Assembly: GCA_009869945.1 (NCBI GenBank)
Contig: WIXG01000034.1
Location: 186,001-250,000, forward strand
Length of the DNA stretch: 64,000 bases
Direction of reading: 5' to 3'
Origin: Mesaphorura yosii
Lineage: Eukaryota > Arthropoda > Collembola > Poduromorpha > Tullbergiidae
Made by a program: the position numbers and the translations under genes. This document shows positions 29,393 through 40,761 of the stretch, one piece after another. Numbering within the stretch: the stretch's first letter is position 1; the number at the start of each line of letters is the position of its first letter. The notes below the pieces were generated by a model. The model was not told the origin of the DNA, made no database searches, and was given only the letters and a program-made list of their open reading frames with translations.

Positions 29393-29399
29393 TTTTTTT
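29393..29399 (+). terminator. RNA polymerase III terminator of tRNA-Val
   Basis: A run of seven T residues begins seven bases after the end of the mature tRNA. Confidence 0.85.
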
Positions 29400-29923
29400 G
29401 CACTTTTGTTTTCGTTTTCCCGTGTCACAAATGTAACCTGCAGGCTACTACCCTTTAAGCTCTCTGGTTTAATTGAATTGTTTGGCTACACTCTGTGTTG
29501 GTTCTTCGTTGTACTGCGGAACTTTTTTCCTTTAGTTTGCACAATTGTGTGTAGCGTGATGGTGATTCTTAAAGAAATTGATTGAAGTGGAGCCAAAGAA
29601 CTCTTTTATTTAGTTAAGTGCACCCGGTAGGATCTGCACTGCAGTCCTTACAAGAAACAGACGTGGACAGATGAGTGACCTCCTCGAATTAAAGTAACAG
29701 AAGCAAACAGTGTGTGAATTAGTTCAATCTTTGAAATGCCCTGGCTTCAAGCTTACGTACAGAAATAACCCAAACTCTGATCAACTTTAACTTACTTCTA
29801 AGAATAGTGCATAGTAATCATAGAACAAGGAAATAGTAATTCTAGTTCAAGCTGCACCTGCCCTTCTTATTATGTACTGAGAAAATTAATTCGAATACAA
29901 CAGGATATCTAGGAACTACGTCA

Positions 29924-31846
29924 TCAATAATTAAACTTCAACTTTCTTGGTCGCATGAATTCGTCAATCATTTCATCCGTAACCTTCGCCTTCCTTTCCT
30001 GAATTCCCCCAACTAATGTCTGTAGTTCCGCAATCAAAATTGCCTTCAGTTCACCGGTGAGCAATTTGCCGGATGTGTAGTTCTCTTTGATTTCGTTTAG
30101 TTTATCGTCATCAGGAAGGAAAAAGCGCAAATACTGATACGAAATATCAACGTCACAATTTCCTCCAAACTCTCTGTGTTCTTCCACGCTGGTTCTGCCA
30201 CCGGAAAAGGCATACTTGTTGATCTGAAATTACCACAGTTTAATGAATTATTGGCTCATTTTTGGAATGTGAGATCCAAATTACCTTTTTCTTGATTTGA
30301 GCTGCTGTATCAGTCAAGAATATTGCTGAATTCTCATCAGACGCTGACATTTTCGTTTGTGCTCCTTGAAGTGCGGGGAAGAAGGTAGAATGTAACAGCG
30401 CCGGTTTGGGACACCCGAACTTTGGGGCAACGTCACGCGTCATCCTGAAATATGGGTCCTATCCACGAAGATTCCCAATGAGTTCAAAATTATCATTTTT
30501 GACAGTTTTAAAGTTGAGACTGTACCTGATCAATTGCACAAGGAATAAGACAAGGTATATCTTTCCTCTTATTGAAGATCAAGGGGAAACTAGTCGAGAA
30601 ACATGGAGCGGCTTGAACGGCTGGAAAGTGAATTTTGCCGATGCAAGCTGCAGGCAACAGTCAAAATTAGTTCCTCTCGACCTCTCGAATTGCATTGAGA
30701 ATCGAAGGTGCTCTGCTTCAACTTACTGCTGTCTTCGAACCCAAATATTCCTCTTGCTTGGCTAAAAGTGACACTTCTGGAAACCATGTTCATATTCCTG
30801 TAGAATTCTGGACTTTGCCTAAGAGTAGAAGCCAGAGACACAAACGGTTAAACAAAAGTAGAGAAGACTTGTGCCTAGCACAAAATATTTACCCGATGTA
30901 GGTGAAATCCGAGAAGATAAACGTTTTCTCAACATCAAAACCACAAGCTATGATTTCTCGAGTATTTGCTCTCGCGTACTATTAAAGTTAGGCAATAGAA
31001 TATTCATTCATTTTATACACAACCGACACGACTTGAGAGTTGCGACTTACATCGCATGCAAGAAAGGCACTTACTTTAATACTATCTTCGACAGAAATAT
31101 TTTTCCAAAGGAACTTTTCATCATCCGTCAGCTGAACAATCAGCGGAACGTCAAATGCGTCTTGAAACCACCTACAAAAGAATTTTGGACTGAGCTGTGA
31201 ATCGTTCGAGGATGGAAACTGAGCGATAACGCTTGTAACTGTTACTTACTTCGCAAACAGGAAAGGAACTAGATGCCCAACGTGCATTGACGTAGAAGAT
31301 GGTCCGCGGCCAGTGTAAAGATAAAAAGGCTTGCCATTTTCGTAGAGATTCAGTATTAACTCCAGGTCACGTTGACTAAATATTATTCCACGTCGTATAA
31401 AAGGATGCACCGGTTTTTTCGTTAGTTTTTCCATTCTATCAATCAATTCTTGTGTAATTCTTGCGCACCCAAACCTCTCTGCAATGTTTCAAATATCATG
31501 AACAATAATTGAACGCTTCAAGCTCCTTCCAACATCGAAATGAAATTACGGTTAACTTACTGATGAGTTTATCATAGTCGATGCCTTCATTTGAGGTTCC
31601 TTTGACGTTCCACGGATCAACTACGTCCTCCTCTTCTCCATTCGAAGCACCATCGCCGCTCATTCTTATCGCATCCAATTTCTGTTCGACTCCGTCAACC
31701 TCCGCCATCTTCTCAATCTTTGCAGTTGCTGTTTTAGCTTGGTCTGGTTCAGCGCTGGCGAAAATGTCCACTACCTGGTTTTGGTTTTTGTCTTCCACAG
31801 ACTGCAATAGGAAAGTATTCCTGAAATTGTCTTTCATTGTCACCAA
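29924..31846 (-). CDS. WARS1: Tryptophanyl-tRNA synthetase, cytoplasmic
   Basis: Charges tRNA-Trp with tryptophan in the cytosol; class I aminoacyl-tRNA synthetase. Exons in coding order on the minus strand: 31846-31561, 31478-31250, 31171-31075, 30978-30893, 30818-30727, 30647-30526, 30458-30285, 30223-29924. The HIGH-type signature reads SMHVGH after [12 protein letters not shown], and the KMSKS loop reads KMSAS within [19 protein letters not shown], as in animal enzymes. Other conserved stretches are [34 protein letters not shown] and [14 protein letters not shown]. From the ATG at 31846 the protein is 461 residues. A good acceptor at 31802-31803 suggests that a separate upstream first exon could instead join at 31801, so the extreme N-terminus is uncertain. 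The N-terminal part is acidic and I do not see the WHEP domain of vertebrate WARS1. It is divergent to YIF1, 1.2 kb away. Confidence 0.95.
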
Positions 31847-33053
31847 CGAAATCTCGACGTTTTGACTAACACTGGTTATTGGAATTATATTCTACGTTAA
31901 TCAATTACCAACTACATTCACTGACGCAAATGAAAGTGAAAAACATACACCATATTTAAAGAACGAAACGAGAAGACCTCGTGTCTCGCGTGTGGTTATG
32001 AATTGAAACCGCAATTACGTTTACGGAGGAATGTTCACGCATATCATGTTCCATGTGTGATCAAATGATGACAATCTTACCACAGTTGCGCGATGTCCGT
32101 TTTAACATTCAACTCGTAGTCGTGCGTTACACTGACCAATTACGATCCGGTTTTCTTCAGCATTGTATTGCTGATTGTTGATTCCTACGCATGGTCGTAC
32201 GAATTTAGAAGGATGAGTAAAGCTGACGAAATTAATTCACGAATTTCACTTTCACGATCAGACGATGCCACAACCACTACCACTCAAATGCACTGAAAAG
32301 AATGCAAGAATTTATAAATAGTTAAAATTAGGCCAGCTGTTGTCGCATAAGTAAACGACACATGTGGAGAATGATTAACGAATGAAGTTAAATAAGTATC
32401 ACGCCGGGCACGGAGTGACAACAGGACATGACGGGACTTACCATCACCGTTAATTTCTCATGGGCAGATGACGTAATTGCAAGATGTGCTTACAGTTGGC
32501 CAGTTGATCGAAAACCACAAGCACACCTCAAAAGCAGACCAGTCAAGTATCAATGTCAGCACTTAATCCTCACTAATCTCCGCCTACTCCAAATTCCCAG
32601 AATTGCTTGGTGCTAATGATGAGCATGTGCTCTGCCACCGTAGCTTTCACAGGTTAAAAATAAGCGATCAAGACAATCGAATCGAATTTGCAAAAACTGT
32701 CACATGTACTCGCAGTTGGTAGTTCATTCCGTTTATTATTGGCAGTGCACTTTCAGATTTGCATGAATTGCATAGCACGCGTTTGTATGAAATCCTTGCG
32801 CCTGTCTCTTGCCAAATCATCACCCGCATAAACGTAAATATAAATTTACAGCCTGTCATTAATATTCTTCTAAGGTTAGAGTAACCGAATTTAATTAATT
32901 GAATTTGCATTTAAGTCATTCTTTATTTGAGCTATTCATTCCACATTAGATTAGAGTTACCAGGTTCCAATCAGGAGTCGTACGTAGTGTGTTGAATCCG
33001 TGTTCCATCGAATTTGGCTTCACAAAAAACATTTCTATACTTAATTCATCAAA
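31847..33053. other. Intergenic region between divergent WARS1 and YIF1
   Basis: About 1.2 kb separating the two start codons, expected to hold both promoters and 5' untranslated exons, including a possible WARS1 leader exon. I see no TATA box I would defend and no coding exon. Confidence 0.5.
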
Positions 33054-34519
33054 ATGTACAGCGATCACCAAAACGACTGGGGCCAGCCAGCCCAAGACCC
33101 TTACTACTATTACAATTCAGCGAGTGGTACATACCCGGCGGCAGCAAGAGGTGGAGGTCCTCCTCCCCAGGGTGGTGATGCTCCCGGATACTTCGGCGGC
33201 CAACCGCCTTACGGTCAACAACAGCAAGGTGCTGGTGGAGGCGGTGGTGGATTCTATAATCCAATGAATAACCCTGCATTCAACCCGGTCTTCACGAATA
33301 TGGCGAAACAATATGGAGAATCAATGATTGGGCAGGGCAAGGAAATGGTCGATGAGAAGCTGCAAAAGTTCGTCACTGTCTCAAAGCTGAAGTACTACTT
33401 TGCCGTTGATACGGCGTACGTATTCAAGAAATTAGGCCTGTTGTTGTTCCCGTTTACGCATAAGGTAAGTTGATTCTGTTCTGAACCATGTCGGCAATTT
33501 CTTAGTCATCTTCTCCGTCAATTGACGCCATTTTGTAATGGAATTTCAGGATTGGTCAATTCGATTTGACAAAAATGAAGATAATGCTGTACAGCCTAGA
33601 AATGAAGTCAATGCTCCAGATTTGTACATACCACTCATGGCCTTCATCACGTTCATACTTGTGGCTGGAGTGTGTTTGGGTATGCAACAGAGGTAAGTGA
33701 ATCTGTGAACCCTTCGGGTGCTGTCAGCCCAGTTTATTAGGAGTTGTTTTAGAAGTTCTCAGGCGAATTATCTTCAGATAATTGTTTCCATGCAATTATT
33801 CCAAGAGAAAGTATTTCGGCCAAATTGTTTCCAGACAATTGTTTCAATGAAATTGTTTCAAGAGAAAGTGTTTCCGAACAATGTTCTCAACACGTTTTTA
33901 GGTTCAACACATCTTGAACCCGAACCACATGCTTGATATTGATTTGACGCTTTGTAATCTTATCGATTTGACAGATTTTCACCTGAAATACTCGGAATGC
34001 AAGCTAGTTCAGCTATGGGATGGTTGATTCTCGAATTGATGCTTTTTCTTGGTTCCACGTACATCATCAATACAGATCTTAAAGCATTTGATCTAATGGC
34101 ATTCTGTTCGTATAAGTTTGTTATGTAAGTTTCTATTTCTAAACATCTTCTATTCACAATTGACTTATTGACTAATTCCGGTTGTTTATTCTATAGAATG
34201 ATTCTTTCTCTGTTGGTGTGCATCGTGCTTGGGAAGACTGGGTATTACGCAGTTCTTATTTATGGAAGTTTGTCATTAGTAACTTTCTTGGTAAGTTGAA
34301 AATGTGGAACTAAAACTGCTGATTACATCGCTAAATATTGGTTAACTTGAAAATGGTTTTGTGCAGATTCGAACTCTGAAGGTGCAAATCTACAGCGTAA
34401 CTTCCCATGAGCATGTCGTGAGCGGCAGTAACAAGCCGAGGTTGTACTTACTCTTGTCACTGGCTGGAGTGCAGCCGCTGCTGATGTGGTGGCTAACGTA
34501 TCATCTTGCGAGATGGTGA
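33054..34519 (+). CDS. YIF1: YIF1 (Yip1-interacting factor) membrane trafficking protein
   Basis: Five exons: 33054-33464, 33550-33692, 33975-34124, 34197-34290, 34367-34519, giving 316 residues. The N-terminus is a Gly/Pro/Gln-rich cytoplasmic segment. It is followed by the YIF1 core, with [40 protein letters not shown] and [17 protein letters not shown], then five predicted membrane segments ending in [19 protein letters not shown]1 pairs with YIP1 in ER-Golgi and intra-Golgi membranes and supports vesicle traffic. Paralogues 1A and 1B of vertebrates cannot be told apart here. The second intron (282 bases) is larger than its neighbours and holds a 57-base tandem duplication. An AATAAA signal lies at 34677-34682. 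Confidence 0.95.
33775..33888 (+). repeat. 57-base tandem duplication inside a YIF1 intron
   Basis: Two adjacent copies (33775-33831 and 33832-33888) align end to end without gaps at roughly four bases in five; both contain CAAGAGAAAGT near the middle. They account for much of the extra length of this intron. Confidence 0.8.
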
Positions 34520-34676
34520 TTTACACGGAGCCGACATCGGTGTCATCAATGAGTGTAATTGTGGAGGAGGACGAATCGACGACTGAAACATCCAATGCGA
34601 CTATGCTCCTAACTAATTTAGAAAAAACACTAACTATTTAATTACCATATGCAATTTTTCTGTTTAATACGCTGCA

Positions 34677-34682
34677 AATAAA
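34677..34682 (+). promoter_or_regulatory. Poly(A) signal of YIF1
   Basis: AATAAA about 158 bases after the YIF1 stop codon; the first canonical hexamer downstream. Confidence 0.6.
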
Positions 34683-35083
34683 ATTAGTAGAATGCTTCCG
34701 GAACTGAATTTGGGCTTTCGCCAACGCCTCTACATGTGCTGCATTGTCACCCATGTTATGCTGCTTTGAAGAATTCAACAATTTAGAATAAGCACATGCC
34801 ACTAAATCCATACAAATGCGACAGGGGCCTTTTAACTTTCTTTTCCACTTGTCCACATATTGTAGAGCAAACTTCAAAGTACTGGTCAATAACAAATATT
34901 CTCATTCAAGAAATGAAGCGCGAGAATCCTTCACTCAGCTGTCACGCCGTGTGTGTGCAGTCCTAACTGGTCAATCGCAAGTCTACTGAATATTTTCTCT
35001 TACAATCAATTTACCTGTCTAATGAAGTCTTTGGTTTGATTCTTTCATCATTTGAACAATTTCAAGATTATTTCGAATATGAC
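34683..35083. other. Spacer between YIF1 and HDAC8
   Basis: About 400 bases with no exon I can support; expected to contain the HDAC8 promoter and 5' untranslated region. Confidence 0.5.
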
Positions 35084-36874
35084 ATGGATTCCAACTCCGC
35101 GCCGTCAAGCAACGAGAATGAGAATAAGAACAAGTGCACTGAGGTCGCGTACGTTTTTGATCATGACCTGGCGAAAGAGTTGGACAAAGTACACCCAATT
35201 AAGAAACGCGTAAGGGTCAAAGTTTCGCAGTTTGTTCCCGTCGACGGCGTCAGTCATTTCATTGTGTCATTGCTATTGTTTATACAGGCGTTCGTCGTCC
35301 ACTCATTGATTGAGGCGTACGGTCTAATGAACTCCGTGAAAGTTTTACCGTCGATGCTGGCCACGGATGAAGACTTGCTCTCCTTCCATTCTCGGTCCTA
35401 CTTGGAGTATTTGTCATCATTTGGCACAAACTCAGACACGGAACAAAGCACTGAGATAGATGAAGAGAACAGTGACGAGGAGGCAGCCGATAATGAGTAT
35501 GGGATCGGTAAAATCTGTGTTCTTTGACTTCTTTTGGTTTCCAGGCGTGTTCCTCATGCGGGTAATCCGTGATTAGGTTACGATTGTCCATCCTTCAAAA
35601 ACATGGGAAAGTTTGCTTCAAGAATTGTCGGCGGAACGCTGGCCGCAGTGGAGGCCATTTTGAGCGGCTCTGCTTTGATTGCGATTAACTGGTGTGGAGG
35701 ATGGCACCATGCCCAAAGGTAAGCCAAGGCTATCCGAAGTTCGACAAGATTCAAGATGTTTAAAGAAATTTTGTCTTTCATAACAGGGATGAAGCAAGTG
35801 GGTTCTGTTATGCTAATGATATTGTGATTGGAATTCAGAAACTTCAAAGTGTCTTTGCCAAAATTCTCTACGTGGATTTGGACGCGCATCACGGTTAGAA
35901 TTGTGGAACTGCAACGAACCAAAAAGTGGAGAATCACAAGTGTTTCCATTTCTATGTTCCATACAGGTGATGGAGTTGAAAATGCATTTAGCTATAGCAA
36001 GAAGGTTTTCACGTTGTCCTTTCACAACTTTGAGCCAGGCTATTTCCCAGGAACAGGAAATATTGGGGATGTGGGATTTGGTCGTGGAAAATACTATGCG
36101 GCTAATTTACCGTTGCATGGCGGCATTAATGACGACGATTTTGCGCATCTTGTTACACAGTAAGTTCCCTGCAGTCTGTGGCTCCGTGTTCGAGGTGGAT
36201 GGAATCTGTCTACGAAGTCATAGTCATGCTTTCACTGCTGCAGGTCGTTGAAGATTGTCATGTCAAAATTTAAAGCGGAGGCTGTCGTTGTTCAGTGTGG
36301 AGCAGACTGTCTCGCCGGAGACCCTCTTGGAAATTCCAACTTGACTGAGATTGGGTTGGGAAAAAGCGTCAACTCAGTTTTGCAGTACAAGCTGCCAACA
36401 GTATTTCTGGGAGGAGGTACGACTTGTGATGGAAGTTGGATACATTTTTACACTTTAACTTTAATTTTACATTTATGACTGAAATAGGTGGATACAGTGT
36501 GCCAAATACCGCAAAGTGCTGGACGTACTTAACATCAGTAGTACTTGGACAATCTCTGTGCGCTGACATCCCAGAGCATCATGTTAGATTAAAATTCTTA
36601 TCTCATTTGAATAATTTTGAAAACGTTGGCATCTAATGGAACCATTTTTTTTGTTCTGTGTTAGTATTTCGAATTGTATGGCCCAGATTTTAATTTGCGA
36701 ATTACACCATCACTTCGGAAAAATTGCAATTCAACTGAATACTTGAGGGTCATCTTGAAGCAGATGCAAGGTAAGATGAGGAGATTACTGTCTCTGTCAA
36801 CTGATATCCATGAAGGGATACAATAATTAATGAATCTTTTCTCAGAAAACGTGAACAAAATCAAAACTACGTGA
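35084..36874 (+). CDS. HDAC8: Histone deacetylase 8
   Basis: Class I zinc-dependent lysine deacetylase; in animals it deacetylates the cohesin subunit SMC3. Nine exons: 35084-35209, 35288-35507, 35577-35718, 35787-35893, 35967-36159, 36244-36416, 36488-36582, 36665-36770, 36846-36874, giving 396 residues. The catalytic parts are all present: the double-His WHHAQRDEASG, zinc ligands in [12 protein letters not shown] and GADCLAGDP, and the transition-state Tyr in GGGGYSV. The HDAC8-type opening [12 protein letters not shown] and the end [16 protein letters not shown] distinguish it from HDAC1/2/3. Two departures from the human protein are visible. The serine that human HDAC8 carries in RASMVHSL (Ser39, a known PKA site) is Phe here, and the loop before YGIGYDCP carries an enlarged Glu/Asp/Ser-rich insert. 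The ATG at 35084 is the first in-frame ATG. Confidence 0.95.
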
Positions 36875-37064
36875 GGAGACCGAGATTAGACTTTGGAACT
36901 TCGACGAAAGTTACTGTGATTGTAACCTTGGAAGACCGTAAACGTGTTACCACTTGCACTCGATTTGATGCTACCAGCTTATATTCTTGATACCGCGATT
37001 AAACTTTCCAATTTGCTACATTGTTGGTACTCATTTTCTTACTCTGCATTTCGTTCATCTTGAA

Positions 37065-38833
37065 ATGGCAACGTCCGCCAAACAAAATAAATGTGCGCTA
37101 CACGAGCTTAGCACTAACAATATCTCGGAGGTCAATGAAGAACGCCCGAAAGCCAAAAAGGCCAGAAGACGTTTGCAGAGCAATCTAATCCATCCGTCCA
37201 CGGCAGCAGGCGCAGGCAACACTACTTCTCGAGACGCTCAAAAGGACCTGGAAGTCCTTTTCAAGCCTACCGTGAAGGACTTGGTTGCTCTCCATATCGC
37301 AGATATGTGTCAACGTTCATCACGATTAACAATTGAAGACTTGAGAAAGTCTGGTGCAAAGTTTGAGTCCTCATCTTCGTCTGAAGATGGTGAACACGAC
37401 ACAGAAACAGACATGACTTTTTGCGTGAGTGAAAAATCATTCACTGAGTGGGCCTGAATTCTTACTTTAATTAAGTTATTTAATTTCCTTGCACGTGGAC
37501 TTGTTGAAAGTGCTGCGGCAAGTCCATCAAGTATGAGATAGATGACAGATTTGACGATAACGCGTTTCGGGCGCATTTCATGTCGAAAACTATGCTCATC
37601 ATGGCGGCTACCCTTGTGGTGCCGATAGTCTGGAACATGTATGTTCTTTTCAAGTGAGTCGAGGGCACAGGGCGAAAATCGCATGGCTCAAATGACTACA
37701 ATGACGCATTATTATTTGTATTTTTCTTTTACAGTAAAGGCACGCGTATTTATTTCATGGAAGGTATTGAATTGAATGCTGCTATATCTGGGCAAGTACA
37801 AGTTGCTAGATTTAAAACCTAGCTTTAGAAATTTTTTGTAATACATCCATTTATTCGCATTCAGAATTTTCATTTTGGGTTTGAATATTGCCGTTAGAAG
37901 AATGAAGCTTGGGATCGCGATAAATGTCGTGTACATGCTTCGTGTATGTTTCCATTTCCGATTCATACTTCATTTGACGATATTGTGACTGGCGGATGGC
38001 AATCGGTGAATTGCTGCGTGATTTTGATTGCAGTCGTTCGCCCTGGCCTTCACGCTTACATCATTGACATCGTACACCGAACTTTTAGTGCTGAAATGTG
38101 CATTCGAATCTCCTTACGTCCACATTCAAGGTAATTCAATCTAGGAATGGAGCCAGATTATGGAGCTATCTATTTGTATAAAACACAGATCCTGCTCAAG
38201 ATCGGTATAAGTTGATGATGAGCATAAAAAATAGTGATGGCAGGGCTATAAATGCCACTACAACTCCCGAGCCTGAAACAGCCACTCATGGCGCGCAATT
38301 ATTCTTGCATAAGCTTCCTGTGCTTTGGCTCATTGTATGTGTTGTAGTATTTCTGAACTGGGCCAGCATTGGGCTGATTTTACGATGTCTGAATGTGGAC
38401 AAGGTGAAGGACTCGTCATTAATAGAAAAGGCCACGTGACGTGATTTTCGGCGAACAGAGTGATTTTTAATACAATGAAATGATTTTTAGACTGAGCCGA
38501 ACGGAGTCTGGATGTTTGGCGTTGGATCCGTTCTTGGGTTTCTGGCGACCATCATGACGTTCGTTGTGCTTTTGATGCTGGATTATGGCCAAGGTCCCAG
38601 AGTATGGGATTTGACTCAAGTGTTCGCCGTCGGAGTGTTAACAATCGTTGAAGCTCTTGTAAGATTTGAGATCATGAAAACCTTATCGATCTCAGAGCAA
38701 GAACCTTTCGTCTGTTAATTGTTTTTGTATTTCGTAGTGGCTACCTGTACGATGGAAGCGTTTGTTCGAAGGCAAAACCATGAAATTGGGCGAGTCAGAT
38801 TATTTCAATGTAGCTGGAAGATTCTCGATATAA
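37065..38833 (+). CDS. Multi-pass membrane protein of unrecognised family, copy 1
   Basis: Eight exons: 37065-37424, 37511-37653, 37735-37791, 37865-37943, 38034-38130, 38189-38403, 38491-38658, 38738-38833; total 404 residues. The first 120 residues are charged, Ser/Lys/Glu-rich and probably cytoplasmic, ending in an acidic Ser run and Cys-Cys-Cys. About six hydrophobic segments follow: around TMLIMAATLVVPIVWNMYV, ELNAAISGIFILGLNIAV, the span over SFALAFTLTSLT, LPVLWLIVCVVVFLNWASIG, GVWMFGVGSVLGFLATIMTF and LTQVFAVGVLTIVEALWL. The loop before segment 4 has a potential N-glycosylation site (NATT). Intron 3 has a GC rather than GT donor (37792-37793). I do not recognise the family. The next gene downstream is a diverged paralogue, and the gene starts only 190 bases after the HDAC8 stop. 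The donor after exon 6 (GTGAAG) is weak and needs a transcript. Confidence 0.7.
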
Positions 38834-39123
38834 CGTACGACATGCTGAGAATAAAAGCTGCCATTTTATTGAGCTCTTCTGTTTCTGTAAAAGCCCCCAC
38901 TTCGTTGCGAGTCTCCTCATTTGCCTCATTTTGCTACGTTCCTTCAGTTCACAAATTATATGGCAACAATTGTAACTGACTGAGATAATGATACAGAAGT
39001 TCTCAGTTTGTCAAGACTCATGTGCGGAAGTCAACACTCGAACAGCATTTTCGTGGTTTCAATTTGTTACAAAATTCAGTCGAAAAGACTTTCAATTAAC
39101 TTGACGTAATACTCGATATTGAA

Positions 39124-40761
39124 ATGGAGAATCGCCCTCCATACACGCCCTCATACCCGAGCGGCCAGCAAGACGGGGACGACCTGAAAGAATTTCATTC
39201 ACGGGTGAAAGAACGGGCAAAACATGGCCTGGATAAACAGAGATGTCAGTCTTTATTTCATGACCTGCAAGACACAATTGTGGACGCAGCTCATGAGGAG
39301 ATTGTAAACAGAGGAGCGGTGGCGAACGAACTGATCGAAGAGATTGACAGGCAAGTGCAGGAGGAGTACAAACGACGGAAGAAGAAACGGACCGCCACAG
39401 GTTTTTGGGTAATGAACTTTTCGCACGAATCTTGCTCGGGCCATGTGCACAATTATCGCACGGTCCTCACATTTCTCGCGACAGATATTCGGACATCACA
39501 AAAAGCAGGACATGGCACCCGGATTTCTAAACCCGGACCTGTGTTCCAAGTTTATCAGCAAGATCTTGTCAATTATGATAGCAAGGCAATTAATTCGGCA
39601 GCCTTGCCTCAGTCTATTTCTTCTCTAGTACGTCTAAATCGTAGAGGATGACATGAATTCTTCACTCTTGGCTGCATTAATTTTCTTGTATTTTCTAGCA
39701 AGCCATTACACGATTGGTTCTTTGGTGAAGTAATGCGCCTTCAGCCCATTTTGTTGGCTGCGTAAGAACAACAGTTTCATTATTGAATAGGAAATACGCT
39801 ACTGCATCTAGATTTGATAACTTTTGTGCAGGGGAGTCTACGCTATGTTTTTCCTGATATCTCACAGCAATAAAATAACAGCGCTAATTCGGAGGTACCA
39901 ACTTCATGCAATCCTATTCATCTTGTCGGTAAGCGTCAGTATTCAGACAGTTGGCGCTGTGACTCTTGTCCGCATGCCATTCTGTAACCCAAATCAATAT
40001 AGGAAATTACGTTGGGAGTGGTTTGGTGTTTTGCTGCCTTCCTCCTTGAATACGGCGCATTTCGATGGTACGGAACATTGGACACATTCAACGACTACGA
40101 CGAGGACGAGATTCACAATCGGAATAATTGGAGACAGCTGAAACTTACGCCTCCCGTGTTTCTCATCATATACGACCTACAAATTACTGTCAATGTAACT
40201 GGAGCTCTGCTACTACAAACTTTCACTCCGGTAAGATCGCGTTTCAGGTCTCACCGTAGACCTCAGCACAGGATGATGTTACATTCAGCGATGCAATGTG
40301 AAAGCAACGTGACAGTTGATGAGGACTTGTATTCTCTCCAGATTCACATCGGAGCACACGAACTCTATCGAATTATGATTTGGCTGAGCTTTCTCACGTT
40401 TATTCTCTCCTTCCTCGTCATCTTCACAACAACGTACGGATTGATTCCGATCTGGGGTGGGACATGTGATGAATTTTAGGAGGCAGACTTCTCAATGAGA
40501 GAATATGAAGCTATCTTACTTTTTATGTGATTTCAGACGGATTTCAGTCTGTACTCGGGACAATGGCGGGACTGGGGAAAAGTTGGGTAAGTGAAGACAC
40601 CGGGGGCCGTGGGTTGAAAAATGCAAAAATACAATGCTTCGGACAATTTCATGTTACAGATATTTTTGTACAAAATCTCAAGACTAATGTCCGGAAGAAT
40701 GGTACCGATAAGCTCCATGGATTGGAACGATGTGTTTTACGCTGCTTACGTAGTTTTCTAA
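39124..40761 (+). CDS. Multi-pass membrane protein of unrecognised family, copy 2
   Basis: Eight exons: 39124-39408, 39485-39627, 39699-39761, 39832-39928, 40003-40230, 40342-40456, 40537-40586, 40660-40761; total 360 residues. A 95-residue charged N-terminal region (with KRRKKKR) precedes about six hydrophobic segments, including PILLAAGVYAMFFLI, HAILFILSEITLGVVWCFAA, PPVFLIIYDLQITVNVTGAL and RIMIWLSFLTFILSFLVIF. Exon 2 is 143 bases in both this gene and copy 1, and introns 1-4 have the same phases (0, 2, 2, 0). The stretch FLTFILSF with a later W...SRLMSGR aligns with FLATIMTF with a later W...KRLFEGK of copy 1. The end of exon 6 is the least certain border (40456 or 40465). No known family is recognised; a receptor, transporter or channel-like role cannot be chosen from the sequence. 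Confidence 0.65.

Noticed and set aside
35036-35083. Upstream extension of HDAC8
   Set aside because: The extra codons start at TTG; the first ATG in frame is at 35084.
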